A stretch of DNA of 64,000 nt, from positions 1 through 64,000 of the forward strand of contig NZ_JADEXY010000003.1 of the NCBI RefSeq assembly GCF_015206885.1, read 5' to 3'. A model generated the notes under the pieces. It did not search any database and was not told where the DNA came from. It saw only the letters and a program-made list of their open reading frames with translations. Shown one piece after another: positions 44,901 to 54,400 of this stretch. Made by a program: the position numbers and the translations under genes. Numbering within the stretch: position 1 is the first letter of the stretch; every line of letters starts with the position of its first letter. Source of the stretch: Microcystis aeruginosa LEGE 91341 (GTDB lineage Bacteria > Cyanobacteriota > Cyanobacteriia > Cyanobacteriales > Microcystaceae).

Positions 44901-45793
44901 CCCATACGGACAAATTAGGCGAATTTCTGACAAAAGTTCTGGAAGCGCCCGAGATTGCCCTGCAACTCCACAGCACCGCCCAATCTATTAATCAGCGTTG
45001 TCTCCAGTCTAATCTCTGGGGTGATCGTTCTGCCGCCTTAGCGTGGGCTTATTCTTTAATCGGAGAATTGGGTTGTTACGCCGCTTTAGTAGCAACAACG
45101 GCGAAAATGGCCCAAATTCACCCCGGGGAAAAGTACAGTCATGCCCTAGCTTGGAGTCAATTGCAGTTTGATTTATCTGTGCAGAAAGCTCTCCGGGGAA
45201 CACCCGAAGAAAACTTTGCTTCTTCGGTGGCGACTATCCGCGATCGTATCCTCGATTATACTCAATCTATTGATGATATCGAACAACGTCTAGAGGGTTC
45301 CGATTATCAACTCGACGAGTTATTGACGTTGGAACCAGAAGCTAAACAGACTCATCCTCAAGCTGAAACTTCTCTGGTCGAAATTGCTAGTCAACCGACG
45401 CAGAACCGAGTAAATATACCCTCTAGTCCGAAAAAGTCCCTTCTTAGCCAACAAACTCCCGAAAAGGTGGAAATGTGGTTAGGTAATTGGTTACACCAGA
45501 AATTAAAGGTCAATCCAGCCACTATCCAAACCAGTCAGTCTTTTGCTGATTTTGGCTTAGATTCAATTTTTGCCGTGGAATTAGCCCAAGATCTTGCCGA
45601 TTGGTCGGGAATCCCCGTCGAAGCCACCATTGTTTGGAATTATCCCACTATTGATAGTTTGGCAGAATATTTAGCTAACCAGATTAATCAAAGCAACACT
45701 GGGGCTGAATCGGCAAATAATCGGGAAAAAAGCGAAATTTTAGGATTTTTACCCCAAATATCCGAAGAAGAAATCTCTGCCTTCTTTAGTTAA
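41999..45793 (+). CDS. Fused fatty acyl-AMP ligase / acyl-CoA dehydrogenase / acyl carrier protein
   Basis: A three-domain starter unit (1264 residues). Residues ~10-565 are a FAAL-type adenylating domain: YTSGSTGTPKGV (173-184), GYGLAEATLKVA, LRTGDLGF, GRLKDLMIIRGGNYYPQDIE and the C-terminal lysine in TSSGKIQRHA (Lys554). Residues ~590-970 are an acyl-CoA dehydrogenase: FGMTEPEAGANIG, QMLGGRGYME and the catalytic-Glu region RIGEGPNES. A phosphopantetheine ACP follows (DFGLDSIFAVEL, Ser ~1189). Likely job: adenylate a fatty acid, load the ACP and introduce an alpha,beta double bond. The ATG at 41999 with AGGGAG seven bases upstream is chosen over a GTG at 41909. The terminal SEEEISAFFS may be a docking tail. 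Confidence 0.9.
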   Translation: MTLCLDTKLNLSEISSLVDIIRYRAQYQPQKTAYTFLVDGETEEKRLTYGELFLEAQAIANSLQSILLPGERVLLAYPSGLEFITGFFGCLLAGVVAIPVNLPKKNQKMARLTSIINNSQASLLLSTQSELDQLKRQLDRDIPFLATDSLIGKSLAEDHPTQIKAETLAFLQYTSGSTGTPKGVMVNHENLLTNLRDLDLGWEHDEKSVMVTWLPTFHDMGLIYGILLPFYRGFPCYLMSPVSFLQRPLGWLNAISKYRATHTAAPNFAYKRCLDKIKEEKLADLDLSSWKVALNGAETVRIEILSEFARKFAPCGFEFAAFCPGYGLAEATLKVAAVRKNQVPQICWVEKAALNRHQIVFTEKSPNSQSLVSCGQTEIDTEIAIVNPETCQRCPCQQVGEIWVKGKTVAQGYWQHPEATEKTFQAVIADTGQGFYLRTGDLGFIHQGQLYITGRLKDLMIIRGGNYYPQDIEQTVEQCYPDFCPSGTAAFTVEIEAEEKLVLVQEVERTAIRRFNQQKALEAVRRAVFQEHELQVYDIAFIKPASLSKTSSGKIQRHACRQQYLNQQLPLISSPMPTLTPPLSSHQADPTTASQEKTEQILTWLRDYAKTRINSHLIDDRRCVPPYIVMDFGNQGLMGMQIPEEYGGIALNNRNFLQVMEQLAAIDLTLATMVSLNNSLGIRPLLNYGTISLKQELLPLLATGRQLSSFGMTEPEAGANIGAISTVAVPDGRDKWRIRGLKRWNGSAWAGMINVFVRLLDSEEPGNNGLTGFLVRQGTPGLRLGPESLTMGLRGIMQNAIYFEDVLVTKEQLLGELGNGTEPADDALLYARLGIGMMGVGGMKRCLQLMLRYASRRSIATGKLLESPITLARFDHLTGATVALSSLLKCITTALDQKVAVPREMAVIAKITGADYLWEAADSLVQMLGGRGYMETNLAPQILRDARVLRIGEGPNESLKIFLGKSITHTDKLGEFLTKVLEAPEIALQLHSTAQSINQRCLQSNLWGDRSAALAWAYSLIGELGCYAALVATTAKMAQIHPGEKYSHALAWSQLQFDLSVQKALRGTPEENFASSVATIRDRILDYTQSIDDIEQRLEGSDYQLDELLTLEPEAKQTHPQAETSLVEIASQPTQNRVNIPSSPKKSLLSQQTPEKVEMWLGNWLHQKLKVNPATIQTSQSFADFGLDSIFAVELAQDLADWSGIPVEATIVWNYPTIDSLAEYLANQINQSNTGAESANNREKSEILGFLPQISEEEISAFFS

Positions 45794-45798
45794 TCGCT

Positions 45799-45841
45799 GG
45801 TGGGGATAGGATAGCTAATTTCCCTTATCCTATCCCCCACC
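45799..45841. other. Large inverted repeat between cluster genes
   Basis: GGTGGGGATAGGATA (45799-45813) pairs with TATCCTATCCCCCACC (45826-45841) with one bulged C and a 12-base loop. It directly follows the stop of the FAAL fusion gene. No T-run follows, so it is not a classical terminator; it may stabilise or process the mRNA or attenuate transcription. Confidence 0.75.
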
Positions 45842-45988
45842 TCGGAGTCACGGGGACAATTGTGACTATGCCACTAAATTTTCCCATCCCGACAGTATCA
45901 AGGTTTTTCCCGCTTATCCGTGACTTTTTCCCAAGCATAACCTGAGATGAAAGTGACGTGACATAACAAGACAAGAGTTGTTAGGAAG

Positions 45989-48900
45989 ATGAATCAACAA
46001 AAACAAGCTTTTTTAGAACAATACAAACACCTCGATGCAATGGTCAAAGCGCAAACCGAACCCATCGCTATTGTGGGGATGGGCTGTCGTTTTCCCGCAG
46101 GAGTCAATGATTCCGCAAGTTATTGGCAGTTATTGGTTAATGGCATCGATGCAGTAACAGAAATTCCTCTAGAACGTTGGAATATTGCCGACTATTATCA
46201 CCAAGATGCCGATGTTCCGGGGAAAATGTATAGTCGGGAAGGGGCATTTTTAGACAAAGTTGACGAATTTGACCCAGCTTTCTTCGGCATCTCACCCCGG
46301 GAAGCCGCCGCCATGGATCCGCAACAACGGTTACTGTTAGAAGTCTGTTGGGAATCCCTAGAAAATGCAGCTATTGCGCCAGAAAGTTTGATTAATAGTC
46401 AAACTGGCGTATTTATGGGCATTTTTCGCGATGATTATGCCCAATTGTGTTTTCATCAAGGCGTAGTCAATCACATTGATGCTTACAACAGTTTAGGAAC
46501 CAGTCGCGCTATTGCCGTCGGCAGAATCTCTTATCTATTTGGGTTTCACGGTCCGACTCTGCAAATTGATACGGCCTGTTCCTCCTCCCTCTTAGCAGTA
46601 CATTTGGCCTGTCAAAGTCTGCGCGGCCAAGAATGTAATCTCGCTTTAGCGGGGGGTGTCAATCTGATGTTAACCCCGGCCACTGCGATTAGTAATTGTA
46701 AATTAAAAGCCGTTTCTCCCCAGGGTCGCAGTAAAACCTTTGATGCTTCGGCCGATGGTTATGGTCGGGGCGAAGGTTGCGGTGTCGTGGTCTTAAAACG
46801 TCTCAGTGATGCTCTCCGAGATGGCAATCTCATTTTCGCCCAAATTCGCGGTTCGGCTGTCAATCACGATGGAAAAAGTAATGGCTTAACCGCCCCCAAT
46901 GGTCAGGCACAGGAAGCTTTACTCAGACAAGCCCTCGAAAGAGCGAAAATTCAACCTAAAGATCTGCAATACGTCGAAGTTCACGGTACAGGTACATCTT
47001 TAGGAGATCCCATCGAGGTTTTATCCTTAGGGAAAATTTATGGCCAGGGTCATAGCCAAGATAATCCCCTGATTTTGGGAACCGTGAAAACTAATATGGG
47101 GCATCTGGAAGGGGCTGCGGGGATTGCAGCGTTAATTAAGACAGTTTTACAGCTACAAAATCAGCAAATCGCCCCTAATCTTCATTTTAAGAACCCTAAT
47201 CCCTATATTCCCTGGGAAAAACTGCCGGTCAAAATCCCCACCACTCTTACCCCTTGGTTGGTCAGAGAAGGAGTCCGACGGGCTGGAGTGAGCGCTTTTG
47301 GGATGAGTGGGACTAACGTCCATTTAATCGTGGAGGAAAGCAATTTTGAGCGGCTTAGTGACGAAAAACCTCATTTAGAACGTCCTTGTCATTTAATTAC
47401 CCTTTCGGCGAAAAGTGAGCCAGCCTTACGGGAATTAGCTCAACGCTACTACGATTTTTTAAGTCAAAATTCCCAGACGGTCATGGCAAATCTGGCCTAC
47501 ACCGCTAATACTGGGCGATCGCATTTTGAGCATCGTTTAGCTATTCCCTTTCTGGCTCAAAAACAGCTTGAGCAAGCTTTAAAAGACTTTATTAGGGGTG
47601 AAAATCGCTTTTCAGGTCAAAGAAGTCTTTTAACCTCGAAAAAAGCCCCTAAACTGGCTTTTATGTGTACGGGACAGGGTTCACAGTATCCCGGAATGGC
47701 TAGGGAACTCTACGAAACGCAACCGACTTTTCGCCAAACTTTAGAGAAATGTGACGAAATTTTACGGAGCTATGGGGTGAAATCCTTACTGCAAGTGTTA
47801 TATGGGGACGAAAAAACCAGTCAGTTGATTAATCAGACTTTTTACAGTCAAATTACCCTATTTTCCCTGGAATATGCCCTCGCTCAACTCTGGTTATCTT
47901 GGGGAGTGAAACCCGATGCTCTCATCGGTCATAGTTTAGGGGAATATGTGGCCGCTTGTTTAGCGGGAGTCTTTAGCTTAGAAGATGGTTTGAAGTTAAT
48001 TGCCCATCGGGGACGCTTAATGCAGACATTACCGAAAAACGGCATAATGGCGGCAATTTTTACCGATTCTGACAGCGTGACCAATCATCTTAGGAAGATT
48101 AGGGGCATCTGTACCATTGCTGCGGTCAATAGTCGAGAAAATACAGTCATTTCTGGCGAAACTGAGGCTATTAACCATTTAATCGCTAACTTCAATCAGA
48201 GAGGCATTGAAAGTCAGATTTTAGCTGTTTCCCATGCTTTCCATTCTCCCTTAATGACGGGTATGGTGGGGGAATTTGCCAAGATTGCCGAAACTATCAC
48301 CTATAATTCCCCGCGTCTCCCCCTTATTTCTAACCTGACTGGGGATGTTATCGATGCAGAGATAGCAACTTCCCAATATTGGGTTAATCATCTACTGTCT
48401 CCCGTAGAGTTTGCCCGGGGTATAGAAAGATTAGGGGAGTTAAATACGGAAATATTCCTAGAAATTGGTGCCAAAACCACCTTAATTAGCCTAGGTCAGC
48501 AAAATCTCCCCGACCAAGGTCTCTGGTTAGCTAGTTTATCCCCAAAACAGTCGAATTGGGAAACCCTACTCCAAAGTTTAGCAACCCTTTATGTAAAAGG
48601 GGTCAAAATTGACTGGAATGGATTCGACCTGGATTATTTACGCGAAAAAATCCCCTTACCGACCTATCCCTTCCAAAGAAAACGCTATTGGTTAGATTAC
48701 ATTGATTCTCAGCTAAAAACCCCGACAGTAGCGGCAGCTTTCCACCCTCTCCTACAGCAACCGCTGCATCTATTGGGGTCAAAGGATGTCCACTATCAAT
48801 CCTCTCTTTCTCCCTGCTCTCCCAGCTATCTGCAAGAACATCAAGTTTTTGGCCAGGTAGTTTTCCCGGCCGCAGCCTATCTAGAGATGATTATAGTGGC

Positions 48901-51433
48901 AGCCGGTCAACAATATCCCAATCAGCAGTTCACTATTGGTCAATTGAGTCTGAATCGACCCTTAATTTTCTCAGAAAACCAGAGTAAAAAGGTACAGTTA
49001 AGCTTACTAGCGGGGGGACAATTTCAGATTCTCAGTCTTGGGGAAGGGGAAGTTTCCCTACTGCATCTATCGGGTAATTTAACCAATGAAAACCAGGACT
49101 TACCCAGCTGCAATTGGACAGATATCCGGAACCGTTGTCACCAAAAAATCGAAATTGCACAGCATTATCAGGACTGTTCAAGTAAAGGAGTGAACTACGG
49201 GGAAAGTTTTCGAGTTATCCAGGAACTTTACCGCAATCAGTCCGAAATTGTCGCAAAAATTCAACTTTCTTCCCATCTACTCTCGCAAGCGGTGGATTAC
49301 CAGCTACATCCTGTCTTACTTGATGGTTGCTTTCACGCTATGTCGGCACTATTTCCCGCAGGGAATAGCACCTATCTTCCCACTAATATTGATCGATTGA
49401 CCTTTTCGGGAGTTAAGGACACCTCTATATACTGTCATGGTCGCTTCAGCCATAGCAATTTGCAAAACGGCACTTTAATCGCTGATTTGACTATTTTCAG
49501 CGAATCGGGTCAATTAATTAGCCAAATTGACGGATTAACTTTTCAACAGGCCCAGCCAGAAACCCTCTTTTCCCAGACCAACGACCTCAAGGATAGTTTA
49601 TACGAAATTACTTGGCAAGCCACGGACTTGACGGGAATGGATTGGACAGAAACAGGAGATTGGTTAATTTTTGCCGACAAAAAGGGAGTAGGGCAACAAT
49701 TAGCCGAAAAATTGCTGCAACAAGGGCATAGATGCCAACTTATCACCGAAAACAATCGCCAGACTTGGCAATATCTCCTCAAAAAACCCTATCAAGGTCT
49801 AATTTATCTCTGGGGAATCGATGACGACCAAGCTTTAGAAAATAATCAAAACCTAGCCGCCACTCAAGAGCGAATTTGTGGAACTTTGCTGGAAATAGTG
49901 CAAGAAATAGGCAAAATAGAGGTTAATTACTCTCCTCGCCTCTATATTGTCACCCAATCGGCTCAATACATTCCTTCTCAGCCCACAGTGATTGCCCTTG
50001 CCCAAAGTTCCCTCTGGGGATTAGGACGGACTATTGCCCTAGAACACCCAGAATTGCGCTGTCTGTGTCTAGATGGAGATAAATTTCAGGATAGCCACAC
50101 CTTAGCCCTAGAGGTGTTCCAATCTTTACAAAGTTCGGAGGAGGAAAATCAAATCGTTTGGCGGCAAGGCCAGAGCTATGTGGCTCGTTTAGGGCGATTT
50201 ATCCCGAAATCGTCGCTAAAAAACCGAGAAATTGCCGAAAATGCCACCTATCTTATTACTGGTGGTCTAGGGGCCTTAGGGCAGCAAGTGGCTAATTGGT
50301 TAAGGAAAAAAGGAGCAAAATCCCTCGTCTTACTAAGTCGCCGGGGAATAACTCCAGAAACCCAGCCAATTATAGACCAATGGCGACAAGAGGGAACCAA
50401 TGTAGAAGTTTTTGCCGCCGACGTTAGCGACTTTGGCCAAATGCGTCGGGCTTTTGAGATAATCGAGCAACAGTTACCCCCCTTAAAAGGCATTATTCAC
50501 ACGGCCGGGGTGTTAGAGGATGCCAGCTTATCCAAACAGACTTGGGAGAAATTTGAGCGCGTCTTTTCCCCCAAAATACTCGGTGCTTGGAATTTGCATC
50601 TCCTCAGTCAAGAAGTGGATTTAGACTGGTTTATTAATTTTTCCTCAATGGCCTCGGTGTTAGGGTCTTCTGGACAGAGTAATTATGCTAGTGCTAATGC
50701 CTTTTTAGACAGTCTAGCCCATTATCGTCAAGCGCAAGGACTGCCGGCCCTGACTATTAATTGGGGTCCCTGGGCAGAGGGTGGTATGGCGGAAAATTTA
50801 GACGAAAAAGCGAAAAAAAGGCTAATTAAACAGGGTTTTACCCCTCTTGATCCCGAAAAATGTTTGCATCTCCTCGAAACATTGCTGACGACTTCTCGGA
50901 CACAGGTAACTGTCGCTTCTCTCAATTGGAATAGCTTTTTTAACAGTTTCGAGAATCAAAAAATTCCGCCTTTATTACGAGATTTCCAGAGTTTTTCAGC
51001 CCAAAAATTAACCCCAGAAAATAATTTTATTAATGTCTTAATGACAGTACCAATTGAGGAGCGTTTTGCGGCTTTGACTGCTCATGTTCAAGGGATTGTA
51101 GCGGAAATTCTCGCTATTCCGGCTAGAGAATTTACCCAAGTTGACCAAGGTTTTTTTGAGTTGGGAATGGATTCTTTAATGACGGTGGAATTACGCAATC
51201 GTTTAGCCAAGGATTTAGGTAAATCTCTAGCGGCAACTATCACTTTTAAATACCCAACAGTGACCAGTTTGGTCGATTATCTAGTCGCTGAAGTTATTGA
51301 CCTTGACTTTAGTTTAAAACCCTTAGCAATAGGAGCAAATCAAGATAACAATCTTGATCCCCTCAACGAAGAAGATTTATCCCTAGAAGAATTGTCCGAT
51401 TTACTGCTACAGGAGTTAAATTCCTTAAGCTAG
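45989..51433 (+). CDS. Type I polyketide synthase module, KS-AT-DH-KR-ACP
   Basis: 1814 residues. KS: DTACSSSLLAVHLACQS (Cys197), EVHGTGTSLGDPIE (His332), NMGHLEGAAG (His372). AT: CTGQGSQYPGM, GHSLGEYVAAC (Ser649) and HAFH (749-752), a malonyl-CoA pattern. DH: HQVFGQVVFP (951-960) and LHPVLLDGCFHAM (Asp1112). KR: TGGLGALGQQVA with Tyr1566 in SNYASANAF; Asp1511 in VLED suggests a B-type ketoreductase. ACP: LGMDSLMTVEL (Ser1729). No ER or MT is present. It would add one malonyl unit and leave an alpha,beta-alkene. A helical N-terminus precedes KS, and the C-terminus (SLEELSDLLLQELNSLS) looks like a docking helix for the next module. Confidence 0.95.
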   Translation: MNQQKQAFLEQYKHLDAMVKAQTEPIAIVGMGCRFPAGVNDSASYWQLLVNGIDAVTEIPLERWNIADYYHQDADVPGKMYSREGAFLDKVDEFDPAFFGISPREAAAMDPQQRLLLEVCWESLENAAIAPESLINSQTGVFMGIFRDDYAQLCFHQGVVNHIDAYNSLGTSRAIAVGRISYLFGFHGPTLQIDTACSSSLLAVHLACQSLRGQECNLALAGGVNLMLTPATAISNCKLKAVSPQGRSKTFDASADGYGRGEGCGVVVLKRLSDALRDGNLIFAQIRGSAVNHDGKSNGLTAPNGQAQEALLRQALERAKIQPKDLQYVEVHGTGTSLGDPIEVLSLGKIYGQGHSQDNPLILGTVKTNMGHLEGAAGIAALIKTVLQLQNQQIAPNLHFKNPNPYIPWEKLPVKIPTTLTPWLVREGVRRAGVSAFGMSGTNVHLIVEESNFERLSDEKPHLERPCHLITLSAKSEPALRELAQRYYDFLSQNSQTVMANLAYTANTGRSHFEHRLAIPFLAQKQLEQALKDFIRGENRFSGQRSLLTSKKAPKLAFMCTGQGSQYPGMARELYETQPTFRQTLEKCDEILRSYGVKSLLQVLYGDEKTSQLINQTFYSQITLFSLEYALAQLWLSWGVKPDALIGHSLGEYVAACLAGVFSLEDGLKLIAHRGRLMQTLPKNGIMAAIFTDSDSVTNHLRKIRGICTIAAVNSRENTVISGETEAINHLIANFNQRGIESQILAVSHAFHSPLMTGMVGEFAKIAETITYNSPRLPLISNLTGDVIDAEIATSQYWVNHLLSPVEFARGIERLGELNTEIFLEIGAKTTLISLGQQNLPDQGLWLASLSPKQSNWETLLQSLATLYVKGVKIDWNGFDLDYLREKIPLPTYPFQRKRYWLDYIDSQLKTPTVAAAFHPLLQQPLHLLGSKDVHYQSSLSPCSPSYLQEHQVFGQVVFPAAAYLEMIIVAAGQQYPNQQFTIGQLSLNRPLIFSENQSKKVQLSLLAGGQFQILSLGEGEVSLLHLSGNLTNENQDLPSCNWTDIRNRCHQKIEIAQHYQDCSSKGVNYGESFRVIQELYRNQSEIVAKIQLSSHLLSQAVDYQLHPVLLDGCFHAMSALFPAGNSTYLPTNIDRLTFSGVKDTSIYCHGRFSHSNLQNGTLIADLTIFSESGQLISQIDGLTFQQAQPETLFSQTNDLKDSLYEITWQATDLTGMDWTETGDWLIFADKKGVGQQLAEKLLQQGHRCQLITENNRQTWQYLLKKPYQGLIYLWGIDDDQALENNQNLAATQERICGTLLEIVQEIGKIEVNYSPRLYIVTQSAQYIPSQPTVIALAQSSLWGLGRTIALEHPELRCLCLDGDKFQDSHTLALEVFQSLQSSEEENQIVWRQGQSYVARLGRFIPKSSLKNREIAENATYLITGGLGALGQQVANWLRKKGAKSLVLLSRRGITPETQPIIDQWRQEGTNVEVFAADVSDFGQMRRAFEIIEQQLPPLKGIIHTAGVLEDASLSKQTWEKFERVFSPKILGAWNLHLLSQEVDLDWFINFSSMASVLGSSGQSNYASANAFLDSLAHYRQAQGLPALTINWGPWAEGGMAENLDEKAKKRLIKQGFTPLDPEKCLHLLETLLTTSRTQVTVASLNWNSFFNSFENQKIPPLLRDFQSFSAQKLTPENNFINVLMTVPIEERFAALTAHVQGIVAEILAIPAREFTQVDQGFFELGMDSLMTVELRNRLAKDLGKSLAATITFKYPTVTSLVDYLVAEVIDLDFSLKPLAIGANQDNNLDPLNEEDLSLEELSDLLLQELNSLS

Positions 51434-51473
51434 AAAAGCAGACCTCAAACCCTATCTAAATAGCCTGTTTACC

Positions 51474-54400
51474 ATGACACAAACACCTGCCAAAACCGAT
51501 CAAATGAGCTTAATAAAAGATGCCTTAAATCAAATTAAGGTCTTAAAAACTAAGCTACATACCCTAGAAAAAGCCAAAAATGAACCAATTGCAATTATTG
51601 GTATGTCCTGTCGCTTTCCCCAGGAAGCTAATTCCCCGGAAACTTTTTGGGAATTATTGCAATCAGGAACCGATGCCATCAGCGAAATTCCGCCACAACG
51701 CTGGAATATTGACAATTATTACGATCCTAAACCCGATGCAAGGGGAAAAGTCTATACCCGTCACGGTGGCTTCTTAAATCAACCGATAGATCAATTTGAC
51801 GCTGATTTTTTTGGTCTTTCTCCCCGGGAGGTAGCACAAATGGATCCGCAACAGCGATTACTGCTGGAACTAGCCTGGGAAGCTCTGGAAAATGCGGGAA
51901 TATCACCCTTAAATCGGCGAGGAAGTCAAACAGGGGTATTTATCGGCATGATGACTCAAGATTATTCCCATTTTAGCCATCATCCCGATCTGATTGATGC
52001 CTATACGGGAACGGGAAATGCTAAAAGTGTAGCTTCGGGACGTTTATCCTATCTTTTTGGATTTCATGGCCCAACTTTAACGGTTGATACTGCTTGTGCC
52101 TCCTCTTTAGTCGCTGTTCATTTAGCTTGCCAAAGTTTACGCAATAAGGAGTGTGAAGTTGCCCTAGCTGGGGGAGTCAACCTAATGTTAACCCCCTTCG
52201 TTACTATCATGGAATCCCGCGCCCAGATGTTGTCTCCTGACGGTCGTTGTAAAACCTTTGATAGAACAGCGAATGGCTATGTGCGGGGAGAAGGCGGCGG
52301 TATTATTGTTTTAAAGTCTTTATCTGCGGCCATTCGGGATAATAACTTGATTTTAGGACTAATTAAAGGTTCGGCCGTTAACCATGGCGGTACGAGTAGC
52401 GGTTTAACAGTTCCCAATCAACTTAGTCAAGAACAATTGATTTGTCAGGCTTTAAAAAATGCTCAGGTAAAGCCAGAGGACATTAGCTATATTGAAGCCC
52501 ATGGAACTGGCACTTCTTTGGGCGATCCTATTGAATTAGGTGCATTATCGACAGTTTTTGCTAAAAATCCCCAACCGGTTTGGGTTGGTTCCGTCAAAAC
52601 CAATATCGGCCATCTAGAAGCGGCCGCAGGTATTGCCGGACTGATGAAGGTGATTTTATGCTTGCAACATCGACAAATTGCCCCCCATCTCCACTTCCAG
52701 CAACCGACACCCCATCTAGACTGGGAAAATCAACCGCTGAAAGTTCCGACTAAAAACCGTGAATGGGTTAGTGAAAACTCTTCTCGTTTAGCTGGAGTTA
52801 GTTCTTTTGGCTTAAATGGCACTAATGCCCATATTATTCTCGAAGAATACCCTTACGAACCTGAAACGACTGCGGCACCTGATTCATCGCCCTATCTGTT
52901 CACCCTCTCAGCCAAGACCGAATCGGCTTTAATCACACTAGCCCAAAAATACGCAAATTACCTAGAAAATGCCAACAATATTGCTTTAAGCTCCATTTGT
53001 GCTACTAGCAATCGCAGTCGCTCCCAATTACCCCATCGTTTCACCTGTATTGTCTCTAGTCACTGCCAACTTCAAGAAAAATTAACCGCTTTTGTTCAAG
53101 GTGAACCGAGTTCTTTTCGCCAAAAAAGTGAATTTAGTGGCAAAAATCGGGCAAAAATTGCCTTTCTCTTTCCGGGACAGGGTTCTCAATACCCCGGTAT
53201 GGGAAAGGAACTATACCAATCCTATCCTCTATTTCGCCAAACAATCGATCGCTGTGCTGAGATTCTCCGTCAATATGGCGACTATTGCCTAACGGAGATT
53301 ATTGACCAAGAAAATCATCTCAATCAAACTTTTTACAGCCAACCTGCCCTATTTGCTCTCGAATACGCCCTTTTTAAACTCTGGGAATCCTGGGGAATTA
53401 CCCCCCATGGGGTTATGGGTCATAGTTTAGGGGAATATGTGGCCGCCTGTGTTGCTGGAGTCTTTAGTTTAGAAGATGCCTTAAAATTAGTCTTCTATCG
53501 GGCTAAATTGATGGATTCTGTGGGAAAAAGTGGTTCAATGGTCGTTATCTCGGCTAGTGAAGCTGAAATTAGTCCCTTAATTGCCCCCTATCAATCTCAG
53601 GTCGCTATTGCCGCTATTAATGGTCAGGATAATATTGTCCTGTCCGGTGCTGCAGAGACCATAGAAACCCTGGTAAAACAGCTTCAGGTCAAAAATCTGA
53701 AGATTACCCGGTTAAATGTCTCTCAAGCTTTTCATTCCCCTCTGATGGAGGAGATTTTAGACGAGTTCCGACAAATTGCCGAAACTATCACCTATCATCC
53801 CCCCCAACGAGCCTTAATTTCTAACCTTAATGGCAACTTAGTCAATTTTGAGGTCACTACTCCCGATTATTGGTGTCGTCATCTCCGGTGTTCTGTTCGC
53901 TTTGCCGATGGGATAAAAACCTTACTGGACAACGGTTATCAGCTATTTGTCGAATGCGGCTCTCATCCCGTTTTATCGGCCATGGGCAGCCTACTGGATA
54001 AAAATTATTCTTGTCTTTGGTTGCCCAGTTTGCGTCGTCAAACCTCTGACCGACAACAGATTCTCGAGAGTGTCAGTCAGCTTTATCTGCGGGGATTCGC
54101 CCTGAATTGGCAAGAGATAACGGCCAATCAAGACAGTAAACCCTGTATCTTACCGACCTACAGCTTTGAAAGAAGTAGTTATTGGCTAAAAACAGGCGAC
54201 TTGACCCCAGAAGAAGCGCAATTATTGCCTAAATTGTCGAAATATCTCCTAGAAACACCGCCGCAACCGCCGGAAGTTGTCAAAACCACCACCGCATCAT
54301 CTTCTGGTCATCTAATTACCCTTGATTCTCTGTTGGCCACACCCGCAGAGAAACAGCTTAAACAACTAGAAACCTACATTATCGGTGTTTTAGAACAGAT

